DNA of 64,000 nucleotides from JBBIQS01 sp037442205 (GTDB lineage: Bacteria; Myxococcota; Myxococcia; Myxococcales; UBA5297), in contig JBBIQS010000022.1 in NCBI GenBank assembly GCA_037442205.1, positions 30,021-94,020 on the forward strand, given 5' to 3'. Each line of letters opens with the position of its first letter. The stretch's first letter is position 1. Below the pieces are notes generated by a model. That model did no database searches and was not told where the DNA came from. It saw nothing but the letters and a program-made list of their open reading frames with translations. Positions 8,576-16,203 of the stretch are shown piece after piece. Made by a program: the position numbers and the translations under genes.

Positions 8576-9016
8576 CTAGAGCTTCCACGCAACCCACGTC
8601 TTCACCTCGAAGCTGGAGCCGGCGGCCAGCCCCCAGTAGGTCTGCGAAACCACGCACTTGTCCTTGCTGTAGGAAAAGTCCTTCGCGCAGTCTGCGACGG
8701 TGTAGGTGTTCGTCGTGAAGCCGACTTCCTTGATCTTCTTTGATCCGTTGAGCGAGGACTGGACCTGTGCCCCCAGAGTCCGGTTGAGCGCCTGTTCATT
8801 GATCCAGACCTCGACGGCCCCGGAATCGCAGCTCAGGCTCACCCTCGTGTCAATGGGGTCTTGCAGCAGGGTCGAGATGTAGAGGCCGAACCCCGAGTAC
8901 TCCACCGCGGTGACCGAGCAGTTGGTGGCTTTCTGGACCAGGTTGGGCGCGGCGAAAGTCGCCTCGGCCAGGCCCACGGTGCCTGCCACGATCATGATTC
9001 CAATCAAGCGCTTCAC
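8576..9016 (-). CDS. Small secreted protein, unknown function
   Basis: 146 residues from GTG 9016, with GGGAGG five bases upstream. A frame extending upstream is Arg-rich noise overlapping the preceding gene. The N-terminus LIGIMIVAGTVGLAEATFA is a signal peptide. The mature protein of about 120 residues has four cysteines (NCS, SCD, DCA, KCV) and beta-strand-like sequence (VSLSCDSGAVEVWINEQAL). I recognise no family. The start codon follows the stop of the upstream small lipoprotein gene by two bases, so the two are probably translationally coupled and work in the same compartment. Confidence 0.78.
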   Translation of the reverse strand: MKRLIGIMIVAGTVGLAEATFAAPNLVQKATNCSVTAVEYSGFGLYISTLLQDPIDTRVSLSCDSGAVEVWINEQALNRTLGAQVQSSLNGSKKIKEVGFTTNTYTVADCAKDFSYSKDKCVVSQTYWGLAAGSSFEVKTWVAWKL

Positions 9017-9018
9017 GG

Positions 9019-9216
9019 CTACCTCCCAGAGAAAAAGAGTAGGAAATCCACAGAATTGCTCGCCGAGCCCAGGCCTCCGCCGTCTTCGGCGAGGCCGCCA
9101 TCGGGGACGGTGACCGTACCTCCGTCCGCGGCGCCGGCGTCGGCGTTCTTGCTGCCGCATGCGACCGCCGCCGCGAGGACGAGTGCGAGAAGGCTGATCG
9201 CGAGGCCTCTTGCCAT
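9019..9216 (-). CDS. Small lipoprotein (65 aa)
   Basis: MARGLAISLLALVLAAAVAC is a lipoprotein signal with lipobox AAVAC, followed by a short acidic, Gly-rich tail (DAGAADGGTVTVPDGG). Start ATG 9216 has AAAGGAGG nine bases upstream, much better than the longer upstream frame. It is followed after two bases by the secreted-protein gene. Poly-DAG tails of this kind are common linkers in Myxococcota lipoproteins, but here almost nothing follows the linker, so it may be a minimal anchor or partner peptide for its neighbour (inference). Confidence 0.72.
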   Translation of the reverse strand: MARGLAISLLALVLAAAVACGSKNADAGAADGGTVTVPDGGLAEDGGGLGSASNSVDFLLFFSGR

Positions 9217-9389
9217 TGCTTCGATACCTCCTTTCGCTTTCTGGCTTCGGAAATGTTCAGGTCGATCGACTGGCCGAGCCGAGTAGCAGCGCGAACTACA
9301 GCCTGGAACCCGGGCGTTGCTTCGCGCCGATGCGGCTTTCGGACTCGAGGGCCTCGGCGCCTCCGGCTCCGCCGCCCATGGGCCGATGC

Positions 9390-9650
9390 TCAGGGGGTGC
9401 GCGGGGAGGCGCGCTTGATGTCGGTGAGTGTCTCGTTCATGCGGAAGAAAAGGATGAGGATCTCGCACAGGAGCCTCACCGCCAGCGGCCCCAGGACGAT
9501 GGCTCCGGCGCCGAGCAACTTCGCCGACTCCTGCCGGGAATTGATTGCCAGGACGGCGCCCGCGCCGATGCTCCCCAGGGCACCGAGCCAGAAGAGAATC
9601 TGGATGGTGATCGGAGCGATCATTCGCCGGAACAACAGGAAGTCCTTCAT
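9390..9650 (-). CDS. DUF4282-like small membrane protein
   Basis: 86 residues with two membrane spans (ITIQILFWLGALGSIGAGAVLAI and LLGAGAIVLGPLAVRLLCEILILFF). The order F..R.I.P..I..L(Y/F)WLG, two spans, then a RLLCEILILFFRMNE-type end matches the DUF4282 family of small inner-membrane proteins as I remember it. Start ATG 9650 follows GAGG with a six-base gap; a GTG three bases earlier is possible. It lies 173 bases ahead of the small lipoprotein gene on the same strand and is probably the first gene of the four-gene envelope operon. Function unknown in the family. Confidence 0.78.
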   Translation of the reverse strand: MKDFLLFRRMIAPITIQILFWLGALGSIGAGAVLAINSRQESAKLLGAGAIVLGPLAVRLLCEILILFFRMNETLTDIKRASPRTP

Positions 9651-10248
9651 CACCTACCTCAGCTTGAGAGAAAGGGTCGGGCAATCCTGGAGGACTCGGA
9701 CCAAACTAAACCAGTTCCGCCTTGGCTGTCGAATGCGTCAATCCCCGGTTGACGATCTCACACTACTGCCGCGCCGCGACGAATCCGGCCGGCATCGCAA
9801 CGGCGCCTCGCGCCGCCGGGCCAAGGAAGGCGGAGGCGAGATTCGCCGGTGCACTTGCGAGAGGTCCGCGCAAGCCTCTGTAGACGTTGTGGAGGAGGGA
9901 GGCGTCGCATGCTACGGAGCGGCCGGCCGGTGTTCGCGGGTGAACCGCTGCGAGAGCGCACGGCGCCCTCCGGTGCAGGCTGCGGTGGCAGCGGCCAGAG
10001 CTACCCGGGGGTGGCGATGGCGGCACTGTCGAGAATCATCGCGCATGAGACAGCGCCTAGGACCCGCGAAGCGCCCGGTCCTGGGCCTGTTTGACTGCAT
10101 GCCGAGAAGCCGCGCGCAGCCGCTTGCTCGAACTGTGGCGCCGTGCCGCTCACCTTGCGGTTCGAGTGATCCGCTCAGGCGGCCGTCCCTGGAAGAGCGT
10201 CCTCGACAGGTCTCAGCAGGCCATCAGGAGGGGTCGCTCGCGTCGGAA
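9651..10248. other. Large intergenic region, no gene seen
   Basis: About 600 bases between two minus-strand genes. It should contain the terminator of the large gene ending at 10249 and the promoter of the operon starting at 9650. Composition is less GC3-biased than in the genes. No frame on either strand combines a ribosome site with protein-like sequence, and I see no tRNA-like or strong terminator structure. Confidence 0.45.
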
Positions 10249-12501
10249 TCAGAGATTGATCCCAAAATCGCCAAGCGAGATCGACGGCCCGAAGATCAGT
10301 GCGAACGGCCGCCGAGGATCGCTGCTTCTGGTGGGCGCGTACTCGACCCACGCGTGGATGCCGATGGCGGCCTGGGTCTTCTCCTGCGGATTGAGCAGCG
10401 GCACGGTCAGGCCCAGCCCGGCGACGATCGACAGGTCGGCGCGTCCGGAGAGGTTGGTCCCCAGCAGGGCGAACTCGAAATCGGCAGGAAATTCCTTGCC
10501 TTCGCGGTCGAGCATCACCAACCGGATGCAGGCCCCGGCGCTGAACTGCAGCAGCCCGCCGTCCTCGCCGCGGGTGATCCGGTACAGCCCGGTGGGCACC
10601 GTCGCCGAGCCGTACAGCCGCAGCCGGGCGTCGCCGAAGACCATCTGGTAGCGCCGCCCCGGCAATCCCGACGAGAACTCCTCGCCGCCGAAGTAGTGCC
10701 CGGGCTGGTCGTCGTGCGCGATGGCCAGCGTCATGTGATCCCACGGCCGCAGCGTCTCGCCCGAGCCCAGCCACAGCGTGTCCACCGCGGTCCCGGCGTT
10801 GCCCGCCGACAGCACCAGCACCTGCGACAGCGACCCGTCGCGCGCGGTGCCGGTGGGGCTGTGAATCTTCACGCTGACCTTGATGCGCTGGGTGCCGTCG
10901 GAGGCGTTGAGCACCCGCCGATCCACCTTGAGCCGGCAGCTGCCGCGCGACGAGTAGGGCAGCGACACCATGTCGCCGGGGGCGATCACCCGCTCGACCT
11001 CCTTGTCGCCGCGGCAGATCACGGTGAACAGGTCCTTGGTGCGCGGGTCGTCGGGCGCCAGCGACACCGGGACGTTGACCGGCTTGATCGGCAGCCGCAT
11101 CTGGCTGTCGAAGGTCACCAGCGGCTCGTTGGTCCCGCTGCCGGGCACCACGTACCCGAAGCGCAGCGGCACCGTCCCCGAGGTGCGCGACTCGCCGCGG
11201 ATCAGCGTCTCGCCGTCCTTCTGCTGCAGGCTGTAGTAGCCGGGCAGCGGCGCCGGGATCACCGACGTCCCCAGCCGCCCGTCGGTCGAGGCCCACTGCA
11301 GCCGCACCACGCGGTTGGTGGGGATGTAGGGCACCTCGCCCAGCTGCGGATCGACCAGGGCGATATGGGTCGGGGTGAAGTCGCCGCGCACCGCCACCCG
11401 CGAGGTGCCGATGATGGTGCGGGTGGCCCCGCGCAAAAGCCGGATCTCCAGCGTGTCCGAGCGCGGCGGCACGTGGCCCAGCAGCAGCCAGATCAGCTTG
11501 CCGTCGGCGGAGACCGTGTCCAGGTAGGCGCCGGACGGCGGGCTGGTCTCGACCGTCAGGCCGGCCAGGTCGGTGGGGCAGCGCTCGCCCAACGCCAGCG
11601 ACAGCCGGTGGTCGTCGGTGCCGCCCAGCACCACCGGCACCAGCGGCCGCACCTGGCAGCGCGCCAGCGGCAGCGAGAAGCTGACCGAGTTGTACTGATT
11701 CTCCCCCTGGCGCAGGTACACCTTCTCCTTGAGCACCGCGGTCACCGTCACCGCCTCGCCCGAGGGCGGAGGGACCACCACCAGCGACGAGCGGTCCTCG
11801 GAGAGCCAGCAGTTGGCGGTGCGGCAGCGTACCGAGGCCACCGAGCCGGGATCCGACAGCGGCAGCACGTTCTGCTCCCGCCAGGCCTCGACCGAGGTGG
11901 CGTGGACCAGCGGCCCGCTGATCACCAGCCTCTGCACCGCCACCTTCAGGGCCTCGATCGCCGTCGGCCCCTGGGCCTGCTCGCGCTCCCACAGCTCGGG
12001 CGGCGTCTGGCTGCCGGGCGCCGCCGGCGAGCCGGGAGGAAGCCGCAGCACCTCCAGCGTTCCCCCGCCCAGCACCGCCTGGGACTCCTCGGCCGTCACC
12101 GCCAGCCCGCAGTTGCCGTCACTGGAAAGCTCCTGACAATTCGCGGACTTCCAGTTGGTGGCCCCCACCCGCCACCAGACCACCGCCCGGGCCAGGTTGG
12201 CCCCGTGCAGCTCGAGGCGGGCGTCGTCGACGAACAGCCAGGCCTGGGTCGGCTCGCGGGGAAGGTCGGGGACCACCGACACCGCCAGGGTCTCGGGGGC
12301 GGCGCAGTCGCCAGCGGTGACGGTCAGCTTGGCGAAGACCGCCTGCTCCGGGACCTGCAGCTGGCCCTCGACCAGCTTGACCCGCTCGTCGCCCTCCACC
12401 GCACACAGCTTGCGCCCCAGCACGGTCTTGGCTCCGGCCTCGACGATGACCGGATTGGCGGCCGCCAGCATCAGGCTCGCCACTGCCGCACTGAGGATCA
12501 T
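10249..12501 (-). CDS. Large secreted protein, unknown, beta-rich
   Basis: 750 residues with a signal peptide (MILSAAVASLMLAAANP) from ATG 12501, GGAG eight bases upstream. A TTGACA -35-like hexamer lies further upstream at 12568-12563. The protein looks beta-sandwich-rich throughout, with scattered cysteines in the first half. The last 150 residues alternate hydrophobic/polar and end in FGINL, as outer-membrane barrel strands often do (LSIVAGLGLTVPLL, AAIGIHAWVEYAP, FALIFGPSISLGDFGINL). A plausible model is repeated extracytoplasmic Ig-like domains plus a small C-terminal barrel. I recognise no family and the gene has no operon partner. Confidence 0.8.
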   Translation of the reverse strand: MILSAAVASLMLAAANPVIVEAGAKTVLGRKLCAVEGDERVKLVEGQLQVPEQAVFAKLTVTAGDCAAPETLAVSVVPDLPREPTQAWLFVDDARLELHGANLARAVVWWRVGATNWKSANCQELSSDGNCGLAVTAEESQAVLGGGTLEVLRLPPGSPAAPGSQTPPELWEREQAQGPTAIEALKVAVQRLVISGPLVHATSVEAWREQNVLPLSDPGSVASVRCRTANCWLSEDRSSLVVVPPPSGEAVTVTAVLKEKVYLRQGENQYNSVSFSLPLARCQVRPLVPVVLGGTDDHRLSLALGERCPTDLAGLTVETSPPSGAYLDTVSADGKLIWLLLGHVPPRSDTLEIRLLRGATRTIIGTSRVAVRGDFTPTHIALVDPQLGEVPYIPTNRVVRLQWASTDGRLGTSVIPAPLPGYYSLQQKDGETLIRGESRTSGTVPLRFGYVVPGSGTNEPLVTFDSQMRLPIKPVNVPVSLAPDDPRTKDLFTVICRGDKEVERVIAPGDMVSLPYSSRGSCRLKVDRRVLNASDGTQRIKVSVKIHSPTGTARDGSLSQVLVLSAGNAGTAVDTLWLGSGETLRPWDHMTLAIAHDDQPGHYFGGEEFSSGLPGRRYQMVFGDARLRLYGSATVPTGLYRITRGEDGGLLQFSAGACIRLVMLDREGKEFPADFEFALLGTNLSGRADLSIVAGLGLTVPLLNPQEKTQAAIGIHAWVEYAPTRSSDPRRPFALIFGPSISLGDFGINL

Positions 12502-12595
12502 GACGCGCTCTCCAAGGCTCCGGCCCCGCCGCCAGCCCCTTTGTCGGTCGCGCGTGGTGGGGTGTCAACTTCCGAGGCGGGAGCGCAGGCTGGGG

Positions 12596-12614
12596 CGCCG
12601 GCTTTCAGCCGGCG
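12596..12614. terminator. GC-rich hairpin downstream of fic
   Basis: Perfect 8-bp stem cgccggct / agccggcg with loop ttc, 65 bases past the fic stop codon in the minus direction. There is no U-tract. This motif also resembles dispersed palindromes common in GC-rich genomes, so a repeat unit is an alternative. Confidence 0.35.
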
Positions 12615-12678
12615 GAAGGGCGCGGCGTGCCGAGCGATGGGTCGGCCAGGGCGCGCCGGCTTCGGACAGGGCGAATGC

Positions 12679-14010
12679 TCACGCGAATGCCGCGCGAAGG
12701 ACCTCTCTGGCCAAACCAAGGGCAAAATTCGCGGTCGACTCCTCGACGGTCGGTGCCTTTCCGTCGCGGCGTACCATGAACTTGCCGTTCACGTACGCAA
12801 CCTCACGCACGTCGGTTGCGAACCCGGTCGTGGGGAGGCGCCACTGTGGATACCCGTCGGGATTGGGTTCTGAAATAAAGAGCGCCGGCTTCCCGCGGGC
12901 CGCTTCTCCCATCGCGTCCGATGCGAATCCGGCCCAGAGAAGCATGCGGAACGATCGATTCCCGCGGAAGAGCGCGAAACGCGCAATCCAGGACTGCGAG
13001 ATGGAATGGCCATCGCTCAGCGCCCGATAGTCCTCACGATCGAGCGGCTCGAACCGACGCCACTCGACGCGGAAGGCGGGATCGGCGTCCCGTATGCGCT
13101 CGAGAGCGGACGCGATTTCCTCACAGAGCAGACCGATCGCCGCGTTCCAAACCGAAACCGCCCGTTCCTCGGCTTCCACGACGCGCTGAACCTCCAGCGA
13201 CACTCCGGTGACCGCGGCGCGGACTCGATCGATTTGGCGAAGGCTGTCGGTTGCGCGAGCGACAAAGAGCTCCAGCAGAGGGCCGATGTCTCCTTCATCG
13301 GAACGAGCAAGCGCGTCGTAGTAGCGCTGCCGGTCCTTTCGCCGGATGATGACGATCGGGTAGCCCGCGCGCATCAGCAGGAGATTCATCATCGCGCGCG
13401 CGGTCCTTCCGTTTCCATCCCGGAACGGGTGGATGTGTACGAGCCAGGCATGCGCGACCGCGGCCTGGAGGGGCACTGGGCACTCCGCTTGGGCCCGTTG
13501 GAGCCAGGCGAAGTAGCAGTCCATCTCGTCGGGAACCTTGAGGGGGTGCGGAGGCTTGTGCTTCTGGTCCCCGATCGCCACCTCGACCTTCCGGTACTCG
13601 CCTGCGCCCGGCACTCCGCGGCCGAGCACCAGCGCATGCACATCGAGCAGTTGTCGCCGTGCGATTGCCCCTTTCTCCTCAAGCAGTTTCTCGAGGAACG
13701 CATGTGCCTCATTGAGGCGCACGACCTCCTCGGTGTGCTCGGGAGGTTTGCTCGAGATGGTGATTCCGCGAGAGATCGCGAGTTGGGTCTCGCCCAGAGT
13801 GAGGGTGTTCCCCTCGATCCCTGCGCTTTCGTAGATCTGCTCGACGTTCCACTCCCGTCGGAGCGCGGCAAGCGTGCGCTCGTCCAGCCGGTCAGATCGC
13901 CGTAGCAGGGAGACGTCATCAGACAGCTTGGCAGAGGCTCGCAGCAGCGCCGCGCTCCGGTGCTCGTCCAGCAAATAGGGGGATCCGTGGAGGATGTCAC
14001 CGGCTTCCAT
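12679..14010 (-). CDS. Fic/DOC family protein (adenylyltransferase type)
   Basis: 443 residues. The Fic core motif HPFRDGNGRTAR is intact at about residues 194-205: the His acts as base, Asp/Asn/Gly bind phosphate, and Arg contacts the nucleotide. The N-terminus carries the inhibitory-helix motif S-x3-E-G-N (SAGIEGN, residues 62-68), which marks a class II Fic protein whose Glu blocks ATP binding until released. The extra C-terminal ~170 residues have no domain I know. Known family role: AMP (or other NMP) transfer to a target protein Thr/Ser/Tyr. No antitoxin gene lies next to it, consistent with intramolecular inhibition. The target is unknown. Confidence 0.92.
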   Translation of the reverse strand: MEAGDILHGSPYLLDEHRSAALLRASAKLSDDVSLLRRSDRLDERTLAALRREWNVEQIYESAGIEGNTLTLGETQLAISRGITISSKPPEHTEEVVRLNEAHAFLEKLLEEKGAIARRQLLDVHALVLGRGVPGAGEYRKVEVAIGDQKHKPPHPLKVPDEMDCYFAWLQRAQAECPVPLQAAVAHAWLVHIHPFRDGNGRTARAMMNLLLMRAGYPIVIIRRKDRQRYYDALARSDEGDIGPLLELFVARATDSLRQIDRVRAAVTGVSLEVQRVVEAEERAVSVWNAAIGLLCEEIASALERIRDADPAFRVEWRRFEPLDREDYRALSDGHSISQSWIARFALFRGNRSFRMLLWAGFASDAMGEAARGKPALFISEPNPDGYPQWRLPTTGFATDVREVAYVNGKFMVRRDGKAPTVEESTANFALGLAREVLRAAFA

Positions 14011-14177
14011 GCTGCAAGACTACTCCAGGGCAATTCGGCTCGAGAAGACACGCTGGGGTTGGAGGATGCTGCTCTCGCAATCACGCCCAAGTTAAGGGGA
14101 GCTGGAGTCGGCGCAGTGGAGGAGCGCGGGCGGCCCGCCGACCTGGCCGCCGGAAGCGACGAGCGAAGGCCTCTGTC

Positions 14178-14828
14178 TCACCCCATCCGCCGCCGATGGG
14201 CCGCCGCCCCGCACAGCGCGAACAGCACCCCGGTGACCGCGGTGAAGACCGCGCTCTGGGAGAAGGAGGCGAGCAGCGCCAGCAGCGCCGCGCCGGCCAC
14301 CAGCAGCAGCCAGTCGATGGCCGCCGGGCGGCGGAACGAGGCCAGCAGCGCCGAGGCCAGCGCCGCCAGCGGCAGGCCCGCCTCCAGCTGCCGCACGATG
14401 GCCGGGCCGCTGGAGGCGATCACCTGCCAGCTGGTGGCCAGCACCGCGGCGAAGATCACCACCGTCCCCGCGGCCAGCACCAGCACCCCGGCCGCGGCGG
14501 TGTCCTTGACCACCCGCGCCCGCTCCTCGAAGCGCTCGGTGTGCAGATCGACCAGCGCCTCGAGCGCGGTGTTGAGCAGCTCGGCGAACAGCACCAGCAG
14601 GATGCACACCAGCAGGGTCACCTTCTCCGCCAGCCCCAGCGGGATGCCGCTGCCCACCAGCCCGACCAGGATCGCCGAGACCAGGTGAATCTTCATGTTG
14701 CGCTGCTTGACGATGGCCTGCAGCAGCCCTTCGAACGCGTGGCCGAAGCTGGCGCCGAGGCCCGGCCGCCGCGGCGGCATCGGCGGCAGGTCTCTCACGG
14801 CGTGGAGGTGGACGGTTCGTCGGGCCAT
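14178..14828 (-). CDS. Diacylglycerol kinase-like membrane protein, C-terminally extended
   Basis: 216 residues from ATG 14828 (MARRTVHLHAV); an alternative ATG at 14891 is less likely. Residues of about 25-125 match prokaryotic DgkA/undecaprenol kinase: the amphipathic start (SFGHAFEGLLQAIVKQRNMKIHL), three spans, and the motif AELLNTALEALVDLHTERF with the catalytic/metal Glu, Asn and Asp. Family members phosphorylate diacylglycerol or undecaprenol at the inner membrane with ATP. Usual length is about 120 residues. Here a C-terminal extension adds two or three spans (PLAALASALLASF, DWLLLVAGAALLALLASFS, FTAVTGVLFALCGAA). Divergent from the GyrI-like gene. Confidence 0.88.
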   Translation of the reverse strand: MARRTVHLHAVRDLPPMPPRRPGLGASFGHAFEGLLQAIVKQRNMKIHLVSAILVGLVGSGIPLGLAEKVTLLVCILLVLFAELLNTALEALVDLHTERFEERARVVKDTAAAGVLVLAAGTVVIFAAVLATSWQVIASSGPAIVRQLEAGLPLAALASALLASFRRPAAIDWLLLVAGAALLALLASFSQSAVFTAVTGVLFALCGAAAHRRRMG

Positions 14829-15078
14829 GGCGTCACCTGGGCGAAGCACTGCATTCCGGCCAATCTGCAAACCGCCGACCGCAAACGGCATTCACCACCC
14901 GCAACCGGGAGATTCGGATCGTGGAGGCGATTCCCGCCGCCGGTCACCGCCTTCAACGGCCTGGAATCAGGCTCTTTCTCCGGTGCGCCGCAGGCGCTCG
15001 ATTTCGCGCAACTTGCGGCCGGGGCTGGCATTCTTTCGGGCGGACGACGGACGTCATTTCCATGGCAAGGAGGCAGCG

Positions 15079-15741
15079 ATGACTCGGGCCGGAGCGGTAA
15101 AGCGAACCCACAAGCCTGCGAGCAAGGTCGCCAAGGACGCGGCGCCGATGCCGCTCGAGCTGTTGAAGGCCAGCGCGGCGCCGGAGGTGGTGACGGTGCC
15201 GGCGCGCAAGGTGGTGGCCATCGAGGGCCCCGGCTCGCCGCACACCAAGGCCTTCCGGGAGAGCCTGGGGGCGCTGTACGGGGCGGCCTACGGGCTCAAG
15301 TTCGCGCGCAAGAAGGCGGGCGACGGGGAGTTCAAGGTGGGGGCGCTGGAGGGGCGCTGGTGGGCCGAGGGCGCACCGAAGCACGGCAAGCCGCCGATGA
15401 AATGCTGGCGCTGGCGGATGCGGATCGCGGTGCCGGGCGACGTCAGCGACAAGGAGCTGGCGGCGGTGATCAAGGCGGCGATCGAGAAGAAGGGGGGCAA
15501 GCTCGAGGGGAGCGCGGCCGCCGAGCGGGTGTTCCTGGAGAAGATCCCCAAGGTCAAGATGGGGCGCATCCTCCACCTCGGGCATTTCGCCACCGAGCAC
15601 AAGAGCTTCGCCCGCCTCGATGCGCACCTCGCCGCCCAGGGGCTCGAGCCGTCGCGGACGCATCTGGAGATCTACCTGACGGATCCGAACAAGGTCCCGG
15701 AGTCCAAGCTGCGGATCGGGCTGATGCGCGAGCTGCGCTGA
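15079..15741 (+). CDS. GyrI-like small-molecule-binding domain protein
   Basis: 220 residues from ATG 15079, preceded by AAGGAGG at a five-base gap. After a Lys-rich N-terminus the sequence follows the GyrI-like (AraC effector-binding, SHS2-fold) pattern: ARKVVAIEGPGSPHTKAFRESLGALYGAAYGL, a WRWRMRIAVP strand, then FLEKIPKVKMGRILHLGHF and ARLDAHLAAQGLEPSRTHLEIYLTDPNKVPE. Related stand-alone proteins bind or hydrolyse small cyclic ligands. No DNA-binding domain is present, so it is not itself a transcription factor. It is seven bases ahead of the DUF1622 gene, so the two are likely co-transcribed. Confidence 0.85.
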   Translation: MTRAGAVKRTHKPASKVAKDAAPMPLELLKASAAPEVVTVPARKVVAIEGPGSPHTKAFRESLGALYGAAYGLKFARKKAGDGEFKVGALEGRWWAEGAPKHGKPPMKCWRWRMRIAVPGDVSDKELAAVIKAAIEKKGGKLEGSAAAERVFLEKIPKVKMGRILHLGHFATEHKSFARLDAHLAAQGLEPSRTHLEIYLTDPNKVPESKLRIGLMRELR

Positions 15742-15747
15742 CGCTCA

Positions 15748-16155
15748 GTGAGGGGAGCGGCGGCGCCGGCCGCTGCATCCGCGGGAGGCGGGCAGCAGAC
15801 TCCTGGCGTGCTGCACGAGCTGCTGGTCCGAGCCACCAACTACATCGTTCCGTTCACCGAGATGCTCGGGGTGGCGGTGGTCAGCTGGGGCGTGCTGCAC
15901 GGGCTGGGGATGCTGGCGCAGCGCACCTGGCTCACCTTCACCAACCCCCAGGCGCGCGAAACCTTGGGCGACATCCGGATCGCCATCGTCGAGAAGATGG
16001 CCCTGGGGCTCGACCTGTTCCTGGCCGGGGACATCGTCGGGACCATCGTGGTGCCCAGCCGCGAGGCGCTGCTGATGGTCGGCGGGATCGTGGTGATCCG
16101 CACCGTGATGTCCTACTTCCTCGGCAAGGAGATCGAGAAAAAAGCCGCGGGGTGA
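15748..16155 (+). CDS. DUF1622 family membrane protein
   Basis: The core pattern LGVAVVSWGVLHGL, then LGDIRIAIVEKMALGLDLFLAGDIVGTIVVPS, then LLMVGGIVVIRTVMSYFLGKEIE matches DUF1622 (three spans with LxLGLxxLxAxDI and IRTxxSxxLxxEIE signatures). It lacks any enzymatic motif. The start is uncertain: GTG 15748 directly follows the GyrI-like gene, while GTG 15808 would begin just before the conserved domain. I list the longer form. The unusual LYS run at its C-terminus (EKKAAG) overlaps the A-tract of the following bidirectional terminator. Confidence 0.8.
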   Translation: MRGAAAPAAASAGGGQQTPGVLHELLVRATNYIVPFTEMLGVAVVSWGVLHGLGMLAQRTWLTFTNPQARETLGDIRIAIVEKMALGLDLFLAGDIVGTIVVPSREALLMVGGIVVIRTVMSYFLGKEIEKKAAG

Positions 16156-16184
16156 CGGGAGTTTAGGCCCGCCACCCCGCGTTT
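16138..16184. terminator. Bidirectional intrinsic terminator
   Basis: Perfect 9-bp stem cgcggggtg (16146-16154) / caccccgcg (16173-16181), with six A on the left (16138-16143) and TTT on the right. Read on the minus strand it is a classical stem followed by U6, suited to the NHL-lipoprotein gene ending at 16204. On the plus strand it ends the DUF1622 gene. It is the clearest terminator in the window, and the left arm overlaps the end of the DUF1622 coding sequence. Confidence 0.75.
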
Positions 16185-16203
16185 GATCGATCTCTGGCTC
16201 AGC

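Noticed and set aside
9253..12873. Very long plus-strand open frame (about 1200 codons)
   Set aside because: It is antisense to the secreted-protein gene 10249-12501 and others, is rich in Arg/His/Gln, and lacks a ribosome site; it arises from GC-rich third positions.
12679..14010. Fic/antitoxin (type TA) module
   Set aside because: No small antitoxin gene flanks it; the inhibitory S-x3-E-G-N motif lies within the same protein, so it is a self-inhibited class II Fic protein.
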